Made by a program: the position numbers and the translations under genes
DNA from: CBDHGY01 sp965263325
Lineage (GTDB): Bacteria > Pseudomonadota > Alphaproteobacteria > Caulobacterales > Hyphomonadaceae
NCBI GenBank assembly: GCA_965263325.1
Contig: CBDHGY010000002.1
Location: 62,001-126,000, forward strand
Direction: 5' to 3'
Length of the DNA: 64,000 bases
Shown: piece after piece, positions 7,355-17,405 of the stretch
Layout of the letters: every line of letters starts with the position of its first letter
Position numbering within the stretch: position 1 is the first letter of the stretch
Notes under the pieces: model-generated
The model's input: only the letters and a program-made list of their open reading frames with translations
What the model was told of the DNA's origin: nothing
Databases searched by the model: none

Positions 7355-10300
7355 ATGACTGACACTGCGACCGAAACCCGTGATTACCGAGAGACGCTGT
7401 TCCTGCCAAAAACGGATTTCCCAATGCGCGCTGGCCTGCCGAAAGCAGAGCCAAAGTGGATCGAAAAATGGGATGAGATGAAGCTCTATGAGAAAATGCG
7501 CGCCGATGCCAAGTCGCGCGGAGCAGAGCCGTGGATCCTGCATGATGGCCCACCATACGCCAACGGACCTATCCACCTTGGCACTGCGATGAACAAGATT
7601 GTCAAAGATATCATTGTCCGCTCGCGCCAGATGACCGGGTTTGATGCGTCTTACCTTCCGGGGTGGGATTGCCATGGCTTGCCAATCGAATGGAAGGTTG
7701 AGGAAGAGTTCCGCAAGAAGGGGCGCAACAAGGATGACGTGCCGGGCGGTGAATTCCGCGCGGCATGCCGGGCTTATGCTGCCAAATGGATCGAGGTTCA
7801 GAAAGCTGGGTTCCGCCGCTGCGGCGTGGAGGGGGAATGGGATAATCCATACCTCACCATGCGCCCGGAATCTGAAGCCAAAACCGTGGGCGAGTTTCTT
7901 CGTATCGCGATGAGCGGGCGTCTCGTGCGCGGCGCAAAACCTGTGATGTGGTCACCGGTTGAAAAGACGGCTTTGGCGGAAGCGGAGGTGGAATACCATG
8001 ACCGCAAAGTGCCTGTGATCTGGGTGAAGTTTCCTGTTGTCAGCAAAAACTATTCGATCGTCATCTGGACGACGACTCCGTGGACGATCCCGGCCAACCA
8101 AGCCGTGTCCTTCAGCACGAGCATTGCTTACGGACTCTATGAAGTTGAAGATGTGATGACTGAGGAAGAACTTGGCTTTGCGCCTTATGCTAAGCCCGGT
8201 GAAACACTCGTCATGGCTGACGCGCTTGCTGAAGCGGTCATGGATGGCGCAAAGGTCAAGGCGTTCAAACGCGTGGCAAATTTAGACGCTAGAACGCTTG
8301 ATGGGCTTACACTCCAGCACCCGCTCAATGAGCTCGATCCATTCTTCCAGCACGCCATCCCCATGCTCCCCGGCGATCACGTCACTGCCGATGCGGGTAC
8401 AGGCTTCGTGCACACCGCGCCTGCCCACGGCGAGGATGATTATAATGTGTGGATTGCTTCTGGCCGCAGTTCGCGCGACATCCGCGATATCGTTGATGAC
8501 GCCGGGTGCTACCGCGATGAAGTGCCTGAGCCATTGCGCGGGCTCGATATTATCCGAACCTCGGGCAAGAAACGCGGGCAGGCGGGCAAAGCAAATCCGG
8601 AAGTTATCAGGCTACTGGCCGAAAGCGGCAATCTCCTCGCGCGCGGAGTCACAGAAATTCGCGATGCGCATTCCTGGCGCTCTAAAGCACCGGTCATTCG
8701 CCGCGCGACGCCGCAATGGTTCATCGCGATGGACACGCCTTCCAAGGATGGAAAGCCGCCGCTCCGCGAACTCGTCATGTCCGAGCTCGACGAGATCGAA
8801 TTCTTCCCGCCACAAGGGCGCAACCGATTAACGGCGATGGTAAAAGAGCGGCCCGATTGGCTTGTCTCACGCCAACGCAATTGGGGCGTGCCGCTGACGA
8901 TTTTTGTAAACGCCGATGGTGAGCCACATACATCCGTGTTGCCAGAACACGTAGCGACCAAGATCAATGACAAGATTCTCGCTGCGATTTCTGCGGGCGG
9001 CCTCGAAGCGTGGTTTGATACACCGAGCGCTGAGTTCTTTGATGGCTCTGGTGCGGCTCAGGATGGCTGGACGAAAGTTGAAGATGTGCTGGACGTGTGG
9101 TTCGACAGCGGCACAACGCATGCGTTTGCGCTGCGCGCGCGCGGCATCATCGATGAAGATAATGGCAAGGCCGATCTCTATATGGAGGGCTCAGACCAGC
9201 ATCGAGGTTGGTTCCAGTCTTCCTTGCTGGAAAGCTGCGCGACACGCGGAATTTCACCGTACCGCCAAGTGCTTACGCATGGTATGATCGTCGATGGCGA
9301 GGGCAAGAAAATGTCCAAATCAATCGGGAACACCATCGATCCGGAAGACTTCGCTAAGCAAAATGGTATTGAAATCTTGCGTCTCTGGACGGCGAGTTCT
9401 GATTTTACCGATGATTTGCGGATTTCAGATGAAATCATCAAGGGCACACAGGATAGCTACCGCCGCTTGAGGAATACGCTGCGCTATTTGCTCGGCGCGG
9501 TAGGTGGATATACCGACGCTGAAGTGGTTGAGCCCGAAGATATGCCGAGCCTTGAGCGCTGGGTGCTGCACCGAATGGTCGAAGTCGACGAGACGGTAAG
9601 GGCTGCTTACAACGTCTACGACTTCAAGAAGATCATTGCAGCAGTTATGAATTTCTGCGGCGTGGATTTGTCCGCGATCTATTTTGATATTCGCAAGGAT
9701 AGCTTGTACTGCGATGCGCCGAGTGATCCGCGTAGACGAGCCGCGCGCACCGTAATGAGCCTATTGCTCGAACGCTTGTGTACTTGGCTGGCGCCAATCA
9801 TGCCGTTCACAACGGAGGAAGCGTTTCAGCTGAGCCATTTGTCGGAAAGCACGAAATCTGTGCACCTGCTGCAAATGCCGACGACGCCAGAAAATTGGCG
9901 TGATAACAAGCTTGCGCAAAAGTGGACGAAGATTTTCATCGTGCGCCGGGTTGTAATGGGCGCTTTACAGGTCCAGCGAAACGAGAAGGTCATTGGGTCT
10001 TCGCTTGAAGCGGCTCCAAAAGTTTATGTGACAGATCAAACCTTACTGGATGCATTTGCTGGCGAGTTCGTCGAGGATATTTTTATCACCTCAGCAGCGG
10101 AGCTGATTCAGGGTGATGCGCCCGCGGGTGCTTTCACTTTGGATGATACTGAAGGGGTTGGTGTTGTCTTTGAACGTGCGAGTGGTTTGAAGTGCGCACG
10201 AAGCTGGAAGTATTTTGATCCTGCCACTGCATTTGATGGCTTTCCAGATGTCACACCGCGTGATGCTATGGCGGTTCAAGAGTGGGATGCAGCTCAATGA
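7355..10300 (+). CDS. ileS: Isoleucyl-tRNA synthetase
   Basis: This class I synthetase charges tRNA-Ile and edits valine. The class signature PIHLG (residues 72-76, HIGH motif) and KMSKS (652-656) are both intact, and the CP1 editing domain has the TTTPWT threonine-rich segment. Length is 981 residues. The C-terminal zinc ribbon is reduced to a single CARSW cysteine, and the distal Cys pair is replaced by TPRDAMAVQEW; I believe related bacteria share this, so it is probably not damage. Four-base overlap with lspA. Confidence 0.97.
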   Translation: MTDTATETRDYRETLFLPKTDFPMRAGLPKAEPKWIEKWDEMKLYEKMRADAKSRGAEPWILHDGPPYANGPIHLGTAMNKIVKDIIVRSRQMTGFDASYLPGWDCHGLPIEWKVEEEFRKKGRNKDDVPGGEFRAACRAYAAKWIEVQKAGFRRCGVEGEWDNPYLTMRPESEAKTVGEFLRIAMSGRLVRGAKPVMWSPVEKTALAEAEVEYHDRKVPVIWVKFPVVSKNYSIVIWTTTPWTIPANQAVSFSTSIAYGLYEVEDVMTEEELGFAPYAKPGETLVMADALAEAVMDGAKVKAFKRVANLDARTLDGLTLQHPLNELDPFFQHAIPMLPGDHVTADAGTGFVHTAPAHGEDDYNVWIASGRSSRDIRDIVDDAGCYRDEVPEPLRGLDIIRTSGKKRGQAGKANPEVIRLLAESGNLLARGVTEIRDAHSWRSKAPVIRRATPQWFIAMDTPSKDGKPPLRELVMSELDEIEFFPPQGRNRLTAMVKERPDWLVSRQRNWGVPLTIFVNADGEPHTSVLPEHVATKINDKILAAISAGGLEAWFDTPSAEFFDGSGAAQDGWTKVEDVLDVWFDSGTTHAFALRARGIIDEDNGKADLYMEGSDQHRGWFQSSLLESCATRGISPYRQVLTHGMIVDGEGKKMSKSIGNTIDPEDFAKQNGIEILRLWTASSDFTDDLRISDEIIKGTQDSYRRLRNTLRYLLGAVGGYTDAEVVEPEDMPSLERWVLHRMVEVDETVRAAYNVYDFKKIIAAVMNFCGVDLSAIYFDIRKDSLYCDAPSDPRRRAARTVMSLLLERLCTWLAPIMPFTTEEAFQLSHLSESTKSVHLLQMPTTPENWRDNKLAQKWTKIFIVRRVVMGALQVQRNEKVIGSSLEAAPKVYVTDQTLLDAFAGEFVEDIFITSAAELIQGDAPAGAFTLDDTEGVGVVFERASGLKCARSWKYFDPATAFDGFPDVTPRDAMAVQEWDAAQ

Positions 10301-10824
10301 GTGATCGTCTTAGATTGATATTGGCCGCTGGTCTCATTCCGATTGTCGTCATTTTGGATCAGTGGACGAAATATCTCGTTTTGAATGAACCGAAATTCAA
10401 CGCGCTTGGATGCCTTAATCGAACAGAAATTTGCGGTAAGATTGAAGTCTCCCCTATTGCTGATTTGACCATGGTGTGGAACCGGGGCATCAGTTTTGGG
10501 ATCGGTCAATCTGAAGGAATTATGCGTTGGGTTCTGTTTGCTGTCACCTTGGCGATAGCGATCGGGTTTTCGATTTGGCTCTATCGCGCAACGCGCGCGC
10601 TTACGGGGCTTGCTTTAGCACTGGTGGTCGGCGGGGCGATTGGAAACATGATCGACCGTGTACGATTCGGGGCCGTTGTGGATTTCATCGATTTTTCTGA
10701 TGTCTGGTTCAGATACGTATTTAACGTTGCTGATTCTGCCGTGACGGTCGGGGCAATCCTGCTGTTTCTTGATCAGTTTTTACTGGCCCAAGATGAGAAG
10801 AAGACTGGATCACCCAGCGAATAA
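10297..10824 (+). CDS. lspA: Prolipoprotein signal peptidase II
   Basis: This inner-membrane aspartyl protease removes signal peptides from diacylated prolipoproteins. Of 175 residues, four hydrophobic segments are evident. The catalytic aspartates are Asp120 in GNMIDRV and Asp146 in FNVADSA, the two standard motifs. The start ATG at 10297 overlaps the ileS stop (ATGA), which fixes it over an earlier in-frame codon at 10282. At least six lipoproteins encoded in this window would be substrates, including the next gene and HfaB. Confidence 0.96.
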   Translation: MSDRLRLILAAGLIPIVVILDQWTKYLVLNEPKFNALGCLNRTEICGKIEVSPIADLTMVWNRGISFGIGQSEGIMRWVLFAVTLAIAIGFSIWLYRATRALTGLALALVVGGAIGNMIDRVRFGAVVDFIDFSDVWFRYVFNVADSAVTVGAILLFLDQFLLAQDEKKTGSPSE

Positions 10825-10870
10825 CCGCTAGGCTCATTATTGTAATAACTCCTTGTAAGGGAAAAACTTC

Positions 10871-11362
10871 ATGGCCAAGACCTCACTCATATTGACTGCT
10901 AGTGTGAGCCTTTTCGCGCTTGGTGCCTGTTCCAGCGTCGGAAGTGCCCTTGGTGGTGAACGCCGAACACCTGACGAGTTCAAGGTTGTAACGAAAGCAC
11001 CGCTGAGTTTGCCGCCTGAGTATTCTCTTCGACCGCCATCTTCCGGACAGGCGCAACCTGCTGAAGTGGTTGCAAATTCCGAACGAGCGGTCAGTTTCGG
11101 ACAAGACTTTGGCGTTGATGCATCTGCGAGTGAGAAACTGCTCGTGAGATCAGCCGGTGCGATTGCTGTAAACCCGATCGTGCGTTCGCAGGTGGATTTC
11201 GAAGAGGCCGGTATCATTCGCAAGGAGCCGGCATTTGCTGACCGTGTGGTATCCTGGCAGGGCACAGAAGAAGAGCAGGCTGAAGCCGCCGGTGACAGTG
11301 CCACGGGAGGGGAGTCTGTAACAATTACCGGCAAACCAGCTGTGAAATTACCCGGCACATAG
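10871..11362 (+). CDS. DUF3035-type lipoprotein
   Basis: A 163-residue predicted lipoprotein with a signal peptide ending in the lipobox LGAC. The family signature follows: TPDEFKVVTKAPLSLPPEYSL, then RPP. The protein is otherwise low-complexity and Ala/Glu-rich, and its function is unknown. AAGGG lies ahead of the ATG at 10871. It directly follows lspA, a placement seen in other Alphaproteobacteria, which suggests an envelope role, and it ends at a hairpin terminator. Confidence 0.85.
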   Translation: MAKTSLILTASVSLFALGACSSVGSALGGERRTPDEFKVVTKAPLSLPPEYSLRPPSSGQAQPAEVVANSERAVSFGQDFGVDASASEKLLVRSAGAIAVNPIVRSQVDFEEAGIIRKEPAFADRVVSWQGTEEEQAEAAGDSATGGESVTITGKPAVKLPGT

Positions 11363-11382
11363 ATTTCTTACCAATCATTCAC

Positions 11383-11417
11383 AAACGCCCTCGTTTCGAT
11401 ATGGAACGGGGGCGTTT
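11383..11417 (+). terminator. Hairpin terminator after the DUF3035 gene
   Basis: AAACGCCCTCGTT (11383-11395) pairs with AACGGGGGCGTTT (11405-11417), 13 pairs with one G-T, loop of 9. The T tract is short, so termination strength is uncertain. Confidence 0.6.
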
Positions 11418-11448
11418 CTGTCGTGACAATCTGTGATAAGTTTTGGCG

Positions 11449-13302
11449 ATGCCCGATTCTGTTCGATCTTCGCGGCCGGTTATCCGCCAACTTCCGCCCG
11501 ACGCTGTTAATCGCATTGCCGCGGGCGAAGTCGTTGAGCGACCAGCAGCTGCAGTGAAGGAACTTGTTGAAAATGCGCTGGATGCCGGTGCAAGGCACAT
11601 ATCGATTACAATTGAGAGCGGCGGGCTCAAGCGAATAATCATTGAGGATGATGGCTGCGGCATGACCGGGTCAGATATGCAGCTTGCGCTGCAACGTCAT
11701 GCGACCTCCAAGCTTGCGCTCGGTGAAGACGGACTGATCGATCTTCTCAACATTCACACCATGGGATTTCGCGGAGAGGCTTTGCCTTCGATCGGATCTG
11801 TTTCGCGGATGACCATTACATCTCGCGCGACCGGAGAGGACGTTGCTGAGATGTATATTGAGGCTGGGCGAATTGAAGGTCCGAAGCCTGCCGCCTGGGT
11901 TGGGCGCGGCGAGACCGGTACGCGCATCGAAGTTCGCGATCTTTTCCATGCGACGCCAGCGCGGTTAAAGTTCATGAAGTCAGAACGTGCTGAAACAATG
12001 GCGATTTCTGATGTGCTACGCCGTCTGGCAATGGCACGTGCCGATGTCGGCTTCTCATATGAGAGCAATGGACGCTCTGTATTTCGTTATGCACAGGAGC
12101 CGGTCGGAGAGGAGGGGCAACTCTCCCGTCTTGGTGCGATTATGGGCCGCGAGTTCCGTGAAAACGCACTTAAGATCGACGCGGAGCGAGATGGCGTGCA
12201 GGTACGCGGATTTGCGGGACTGCCAACGCTCAGCCGCGGCAACGCTCAAATGCAGTTTTTGTTTGTGAATGGGCGGCCTGTAAAAGACAGGATGCTGAAC
12301 GGTGTTATTCGCGCGGCGTATCAAGATTTTCTTGCGCGTGACCGTCATCCGATGGCCGCGCTATTTGTTGAGTTAGAGCCAGAATATGTCGACGTGAACG
12401 TCCATCCGGCAAAGACTGAAGTTCGTTTTCGCGATGCGGGGAATGTCAGAGGTCTGATCATTGGTGCGCTGCGACATGCGCTTGCTGGGGCAGGTCACCG
12501 GGCGAGCACCAGTGTTGCCGGATACGCGCTCGGCAGAGTGCAAGTTCCTGAAGCCCAATCAGGGTCTATTTTTCGGCCACCTACATCGAATTATCGGCCG
12601 CAGCCCGCGCCGATGCATCCGCGGTCAAACGCTGGAGCAATGAGTGAGGTTGCTCAGGCCCCATTCGTGCCGGATGATGCACCCACAGCGCGGGTTGAAG
12701 AAACAAATACTGCCGAGCCAGATTATCCGCTCGGCGTTGCACGTGCGCAGTTACACGAAACATATGTTGTCGCGCAGACGCCGGACGGGATTGTGATTGT
12801 CGATCAACATGCTGCGCATGAACGTCTGGTTTATGAAGACATGAAGCGTCAGATGTCGGCGGGCGGTGTAAAACGCCAAGCGCTCTTAATACCCGATATT
12901 GTAGAACTCACAGAAGACGAAGCTCAGAGAGTTTTGTCTCGCGCTGAAGAATTGGCAGGGCTTGGTCTTGAGATCGAGCCGTTTGGAGCTGGATCAATTT
13001 GTGTGAGGGCGACGCCTGCACTGTTCGGTGAGATGGATGTGCAGGGTCTTATTCGCGATCTTGCTGATGATTTTTCAGAGTACGAGGAAGGTCTTGCGCT
13101 GAAGGAGCGCTTCGAGGAGGTCATGGGCAATATGGCCTGCCGTGGATCTGTGCGCGCTGGGCGCAGGTTAAACGCACAAGAGATGAATGCGCTGCTGCGC
13201 CAGATGGAGGCGACGCCGCATTCTGGCCAGTGCAATCACGGTCGGCCGACCTATGTTGAGCTGAAGCTCGCAGATATCGAGCGATTGTTTGGAAGGCGAT
13301 GA
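11449..13302 (+). CDS. mutL: DNA mismatch repair protein MutL (endonuclease-type)
   Basis: MutL couples mismatch recognition by MutS to strand removal. The N-terminal GHKL ATPase is intact ([27 protein letters not shown]). The C-terminal domain carries the metal-dependent nicking motif DQHA(x)2E(x)4E at about residues 452-463, plus ACRGSV and CNHGRPT. This is the form found in bacteria without MutH, so incision is probably done by MutL itself. The start is taken as ATG 11449; a TTG two codons earlier is possible. 617 residues. Confidence 0.97.
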   Translation: MPDSVRSSRPVIRQLPPDAVNRIAAGEVVERPAAAVKELVENALDAGARHISITIESGGLKRIIIEDDGCGMTGSDMQLALQRHATSKLALGEDGLIDLLNIHTMGFRGEALPSIGSVSRMTITSRATGEDVAEMYIEAGRIEGPKPAAWVGRGETGTRIEVRDLFHATPARLKFMKSERAETMAISDVLRRLAMARADVGFSYESNGRSVFRYAQEPVGEEGQLSRLGAIMGREFRENALKIDAERDGVQVRGFAGLPTLSRGNAQMQFLFVNGRPVKDRMLNGVIRAAYQDFLARDRHPMAALFVELEPEYVDVNVHPAKTEVRFRDAGNVRGLIIGALRHALAGAGHRASTSVAGYALGRVQVPEAQSGSIFRPPTSNYRPQPAPMHPRSNAGAMSEVAQAPFVPDDAPTARVEETNTAEPDYPLGVARAQLHETYVVAQTPDGIVIVDQHAAHERLVYEDMKRQMSAGGVKRQALLIPDIVELTEDEAQRVLSRAEELAGLGLEIEPFGAGSICVRATPALFGEMDVQGLIRDLADDFSEYEEGLALKERFEEVMGNMACRGSVRAGRRLNAQEMNALLRQMEATPHSGQCNHGRPTYVELKLADIERLFGRR

Positions 13303-13500
13303 GTTTAGATCGACAGCATCGACTTGCGGACTTGAGCGCTGATTTTAAAGCGTAAAATAGTTGTGGCCCCTTGAGGTCATCACATAATTCGTTCGAAAAA
13401 TTGTCATGAACCGTTGCTCAAAGTCCCTTGATGGTGGTGGGACAGAGTGCGATGCTAATGGCTATAAGCGCGTTGGTGATACTCGAGGGGAGATTGAGTG

Positions 13501-13872
13501 ATGGGAATACTATGGTCGGTTGCGAAATCGTCGGGCAAGATCATGGCCACATTTGCTGTGCTGATTGCGATGTCGCTACTTTTAATATTTGTTTTTCCTG
13601 CCAGCTATATCACGCTGCAAGATTGGGCAGACGATATTGACCAGTGGACGCGCGATCCTGCTTGGGTCGAGGGCACAACAAAAGTGATGTACCGCTTTTT
13701 GGTGAACGGCACGACGATCTTGTCTGTCATTATGACTGTGATTGCTCGGTCTATTGTTGAGATTGGGGTTTGGGGCAGCAGCTCACTTATGAAAGGCTTA
13801 CGCGCGGAGACAGAAGTAGATGCTGCGGAGTCAGCTGCCGGTATCAAAGACCAGGGTTACTCCGAAGCCTAA
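13501..13872 (+). CDS. Small two-helix membrane protein, unknown function
   Basis: A 123-residue protein with a hydrophobic segment near residues 14-36 and another around 65-90, joined by a Trp-rich loop (DWADDIDQW). I do not recognise a family. The ATG at 13501 has GGGGAG eight bases ahead, better placed than the GTG at 13498. It sits downstream of mutL after a 198-base gap in which I see no gene, and it converges with the GIY-YIG gene, with only three bases between the stops. Confidence 0.6.
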   Translation: MGILWSVAKSSGKIMATFAVLIAMSLLLIFVFPASYITLQDWADDIDQWTRDPAWVEGTTKVMYRFLVNGTTILSVIMTVIARSIVEIGVWGSSSLMKGLRAETEVDAAESAAGIKDQGYSEA

Positions 13873-13875
13873 AAT

Positions 13876-14310
13876 CTACCAGAGCCGGCGACGTAGCCAA
13901 CGAAGGCAGCGTCGCCAAGCTGGCATCTCGAACTCGCGGCGGAGCTTATTGTCGTTTGGGGCATCTCTACTGCTGCGAGGGACATGCTCGTCGTTCATGG
14001 GTGGGCGAAGGTTTCGAATGAGATCTTCTTCAACACGTGAACGTCTGTCACCACTATCCAGTTTGAGGAAATGACGTTCCGTCGCACCGCGGTCCCACCA
14101 TGCTTCGTTCCAACGCTCATGCCGAAGTATGCGTGACTTAAAATTTTTCGCTTTGCCCACGTAAAGGGGCTTAAGAAAGAAAACAAAGCGGCGGCGAACA
14201 AAGACATAGATTCCGCCGCCATCCGGAATACCGCGATCAGTTAGAGTGACGTTGAAGTCGTAGCCCGCACCCGTCTCGCCGTTCCAGCGATGCCTTCCAA
14301 ACACCAGCAT
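13876..14310 (-). CDS. GIY-YIG domain nuclease-like protein
   Basis: A 144-residue protein with the GIY-YIG core: GIYVF, then LYVGKAKNFKSRI, with the conserved Arg, and a later Glu in EEDLIRNLRPPMN. Single-domain proteins of this kind may nick DNA or be inactive; the target is unknown. The C-terminus is very basic (RRCLRWLRRRLW), which may bind nucleic acid. A CtrA-like box lies about 50 bases upstream. The neighbouring rnhB is on the same strand, 54 bases upstream. Confidence 0.8.
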   Translation of the reverse strand: MLVFGRHRWNGETGAGYDFNVTLTDRGIPDGGGIYVFVRRRFVFFLKPLYVGKAKNFKSRILRHERWNEAWWDRGATERHFLKLDSGDRRSRVEEDLIRNLRPPMNDEHVPRSSRDAPNDNKLRREFEMPAWRRCLRWLRRRLW

Positions 14311-14360
14311 GTCGTTCGAATCCCTTGTTGATCCCTATGTGAAGGTTTCGTCAGGCAGGG

Positions 14361-14375
14361 TTAATCAGGCGTTAA
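14361..14375. promoter_or_regulatory. CtrA-box-like sequence
   Basis: TTAA-N7-TTAA (TTAATCAGGCGTTAA), the CtrA consensus of Caulobacterales, lies between the rnhB stop and the GIY-YIG start. About one such match is expected by chance in 64 kb, so support is weak. Confidence 0.3.
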
Positions 14376-14964
14376 TTTTGGAGGCAGATGCTTTTTGCAC
14401 GGGTGCGAAACTCATCCTGTGATGAAGGCAAGGGCCGAGCTTAGCGAGTGCTTCCGAGTGCATGGCCGTCCCATAGCCTTTATGTTTGGCAAAACCATAT
14501 CCTGGAAACTCAGCATCATATTCTATCAACAACCGGTCCCGCGCCGTTTTCGCGAGGATTGATGCGGCCGATATTGCAGGCTCTTTTTGATCACCTTTAA
14601 CGATCGTTTCGCCTTTGCATCCAAGGCCAGATGGCATGTCGTTACCGTCAACAAGTACATAGCTAGGTTGGATAGTGAGCGCCGCGACCGCGCGGCGCAT
14701 GGCAAGATGCGTTGCCTGGCGGATGTTCAGCGCATCGATTTCAGCTGGGCTTGCCCAACCAAGTCCCCAAGCGAGCGCCTTCGACTTTATAATTGGTTCC
14801 AATGCTTCCCGCTTTTTTTCGCTGAGTTTCTTGGAATCGGTCAAGCCCACAATGCGGTGATCGCGCCCAAGGATAACGGCTCCGGCTGTTACCGGTCCGG
14901 CCCAGGGGCCGCGGCCAGCTTCATCTATTCCGCAGACAAGCTCTGGTGTATCAAATAAATTCAT
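14365..14964 (-). CDS. rnhB: Ribonuclease HII
   Basis: It cuts RNA in RNA-DNA hybrids and at single ribonucleotides in DNA. The DEAGRGPWAGPV opening gives Asp14 and Glu15; Asp106 (VLVDGND) and Asp143 (ASILAKTARD) complete the metal site. The start ATG at 14964 gives the usual short N-terminus. A longer frame to 15006 would overlap the divergent quinone reductase start, so I reject it. About 199 residues. Confidence 0.95.
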   Translation of the reverse strand: MNLFDTPELVCGIDEAGRGPWAGPVTAGAVILGRDHRIVGLTDSKKLSEKKREALEPIIKSKALAWGLGWASPAEIDALNIRQATHLAMRRAVAALTIQPSYVLVDGNDMPSGLGCKGETIVKGDQKEPAISAASILAKTARDRLLIEYDAEFPGYGFAKHKGYGTAMHSEALAKLGPCLHHRMSFAPVQKASASKINA

Positions 14965-14998
14965 ATGCAATAAACAACATGATTCAGGAGGACTGCCC

Positions 14999-15967
14999 AT
15001 GACCAAAGCCCGCGCTATTCGCGTCCATGAAACCGGAGGTCCCGAAGTGCTGCGATGGGAAGAGGTAGATATTCGCCAGCCAGGTCCAGGCGAAGCATTG
15101 GTTCGGCAATCTGCGGTTGGTTTGAATTATATCGACACCTATCACCGCTCGGGGCTCTACCCGTTCAAAACACCGGGCATTCTCGGCACCGAAGGCGCGG
15201 GCGTTGTGGAGGCAATCGGTGAGGGTGTCGACCACATAGCGCCGGGAGACCGTGTTGCCTATGTTGGGTTTGGAACATATTCGACCCATTATACCGGCGG
15301 TGCGGCGGCGATGCTAAAATTGCCAGACGAGGTCTCAGAAGCAGATGGTGCAGCGCTCGTTCTGAAGGGGCTCACAGCTTGGATGCTGTTATTTGAAGTG
15401 CGATCTGCACCCACCGGTGATTGGGCTCTGGTATGGGCTCCTGCTGGAGGTGTTGGATCAATTCTGGTGCCATGGGCAACGAGCCTGGGCGTGCGCGTAA
15501 TTGGCGTGACGTCTAGCGAAGAAAAGGCCGCGCGGGTCAAAGCCGCAGGCGCTGAACATGTGATTGTTGGTTATACCAATGTTGCAGAACAGGTTCGAGA
15601 AATAACAGACAGCAAAGGGGTTGCCGTCAGCTACGACAGTGTTGGCAAAAACTCGCAAGCTGCAACGCTTGACAGTCTTGCGCCAAGGGGCTGGTACATC
15701 AGCTACGGTAATGCGTCCGGAAATGCAGATCCGGTTGCGCCGGGTCGACTGTCACAAATCGGCAGTGCGGTCATGGTTCGCCCTGGTCTTTTTCACTTCA
15801 TGTCTCCTCCGCAGCTTGTTCGTGGATCAGCAGCCTTGTTTGGCGCACTTCGAGCAGGAACTATAAGGGCGGATATTGGGCAACGGTTCAAGCTCGAAAA
15901 CGCTGCCGATGCTCACCGGGCCATTGAAGCAAAGCAAACCGTTGGGGCGACAATTTTGGAAGTGTGA
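14999..15967 (+). CDS. qorA: NADPH:quinone oxidoreductase (zeta-crystallin type)
   Basis: A 322-residue zinc-free medium-chain dehydrogenase. LGTEGAGVVEAIGEGV marks the catalytic domain, and APAGGVGSILVPWA is the glycine-rich NADPH loop. The likely role is one-electron reduction of quinones in the cytosol. A perfect AGGAGG lies seven bases before the ATG. It is divergent from rnhB with only about 35 bases between the starts, so their promoters must overlap or lie within the genes. Confidence 0.88.
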   Translation: MTKARAIRVHETGGPEVLRWEEVDIRQPGPGEALVRQSAVGLNYIDTYHRSGLYPFKTPGILGTEGAGVVEAIGEGVDHIAPGDRVAYVGFGTYSTHYTGGAAAMLKLPDEVSEADGAALVLKGLTAWMLLFEVRSAPTGDWALVWAPAGGVGSILVPWATSLGVRVIGVTSSEEKAARVKAAGAEHVIVGYTNVAEQVREITDSKGVAVSYDSVGKNSQAATLDSLAPRGWYISYGNASGNADPVAPGRLSQIGSAVMVRPGLFHFMSPPQLVRGSAALFGALRAGTIRADIGQRFKLENAADAHRAIEAKQTVGATILEV

Positions 15968-16081
15968 TTTGTCATATGGCACAGATCGATCAAGATTTGC
16001 CCTTATCTGCGCCGCAAATACTGTTAGGCTTGAATTGAGAAACGGTGCACCGTGCATCGTCGCGGGCGGAGATTCTAAATC

Positions 16082-16510
16082 ATGAAAACACTAGTCGCAG
16101 GCGCAGGTGCCATCGCCATTTGCCTGGGTGCGATGGCCGATGAAGTTTGGTCAACACCGGGCGGTGACGTCGTTTACGAAAAAGATTTGGGTGAAGTCGC
16201 GGTTCTATCTTATCCGCTAGATCAAGACGAGTTGCGCGGTCATGCCTTCATTTCCGGGCTCGGCGGCAACTATGATGATCGTGGGCATTTCACAGGCTAT
16301 TGGAGCGAACCAGAAATCGAGGAAGACGGTCTTTGCCCAATGGCAATCGTGGATGGAAATGGCCTCACCACGCGAAATTGGGGCCGGGTCACAATGACAT
16401 TTCTGGACACAGGCTTTCCGTCAAGCTGGGTTGCCGTTCGTGGGCATTGCTTTGAGGAACCAAGCCAGCATCTTGTCGGCAATCCAGTGGTTGCGCCCGG
16501 CGTTAGGTAA
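16082..16510 (+). CDS. Secreted protein of unknown function
   Basis: A 142-residue protein with a short signal peptide ending near AMA (residues 1-19). The mature part is rich in Gly, Asp and Trp and has two cysteines (Cys in EEDGLCPMA and in RGHCFEE) that could form a disulphide. No family recognised. A purine-rich GGCGGAG lies ten bases before the ATG. It is convergent with the M23 peptidase gene with one base between the stops. Confidence 0.65.
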   Translation: MKTLVAGAGAIAICLGAMADEVWSTPGGDVVYEKDLGEVAVLSYPLDQDELRGHAFISGLGGNYDDRGHFTGYWSEPEIEEDGLCPMAIVDGNGLTTRNWGRVTMTFLDTGFPSSWVAVRGHCFEEPSQHLVGNPVVAPGVR

Positions 16511-16511
16511 C

Positions 16512-17405
16512 CTATTTGGGCAGTGCCAATAAAAGCGCAGGGTCGATGTAAAAGTCGCCCCTGCGGTCCTCGCGAGACATGTCCCGCCACTTCACAGCCC
16601 AGTGCAAATGCGGTCCGGTGACGCGACCCGTTTTTCCGATTTTTCCGATTGGATCGCCCGCTTGAACGATGTCGCCGACGTCTGCTTCAAGCTCAGACAT
16701 ATGTAAGAAAATCGACATCAGGCCATGACCATGATCGAGAAAGATCGTGCCGCCTTCATAATATAGATCGGTCTCAGCAAGTGCTACTGTGCCCGCGGCC
16801 GGGGCGACAATCTGAGTGCCTGTTGGTGCTGCAATATCGTATCCCCAATGAACGCTTTCTTTTGTTTTGCACCCCTGTGTGACATACGAGCGCGTAAATC
16901 CGTATGGGGATGAAATGCGGCCGTCCGCTGGACGGATAAAGCCATCTAATGCGCCGCGGCCTTCATGGAAGCTCGCCCAGCCTATTGCTTTTTTTTCTGA
17001 GCTGCGTGCAACGTGCGCCTTCTGAGCTTCAGTTCGCGCTGCTATCTTGTCGCATGGGATTCCGTTAATTGTGGCAACCTCGTCATGACGTTCTTTGATA
17101 ATGATGTCGCTTGTTTGGCCTGATGCCTCCCACCCAAGCGTTAGCGGTGATGTGCGCGATAGTCCGAATTGGGCGCTACCCGTTTCATCAGCAACCAGCG
17201 TCACACCCCCAACCCGGATTTTTTCACCAGGCTCACCATCACAAATTAGAAGGCCGCCTTGCCGAAATATACCGGCGCAAGGCACTTCGCCATCGACAAG
17301 AATTTCAGCTGGCGGAGGCTCAGGTGATGCGACTTCGGCACCTGCCGGAGCACTCACTGGAAATCCAAACAGCATGAACAACCCCCATCGGATGAGTTCG
17401 CTCAT
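16512..17405 (-). CDS. M23 (LytM-type) metallopeptidase
   Basis: A secreted 297-residue protein with an N-terminal signal peptide (about residues 1-23) and a C-terminal LytM domain. The zinc ligands are visible: HWGYD gives the HxxxD pair and HLHW gives HxH. All expected ligands are present, so it should be an active endopeptidase, probably on peptidoglycan. The central region looks beta-rich. The ATG overlaps the DUF2093 stop by four bases, making it the last gene of the xseA operon. Confidence 0.9.
   Translation of the reverse strand: MSELIRWGLFMLFGFPVSAPAGAEVASPEPPPAEILVDGEVPCAGIFRQGGLLICDGEPGEKIRVGGVTLVADETGSAQFGLSRTSPLTLGWEASGQTSDIIIKERHDEVATINGIPCDKIAARTEAQKAHVARSSEKKAIGWASFHEGRGALDGFIRPADGRISSPYGFTRSYVTQGCKTKESVHWGYDIAAPTGTQIVAPAAGTVALAETDLYYEGGTIFLDHGHGLMSIFLHMSELEADVGDIVQAGDPIGKIGKTGRVTGPHLHWAVKWRDMSREDRRGDFYIDPALLLALPK

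Noticed and set aside
7100..7675. 191-codon minus-strand ORF spanning ribF end and ileS start
   Set aside because: Antisense to two certain genes; no recognisable domain.
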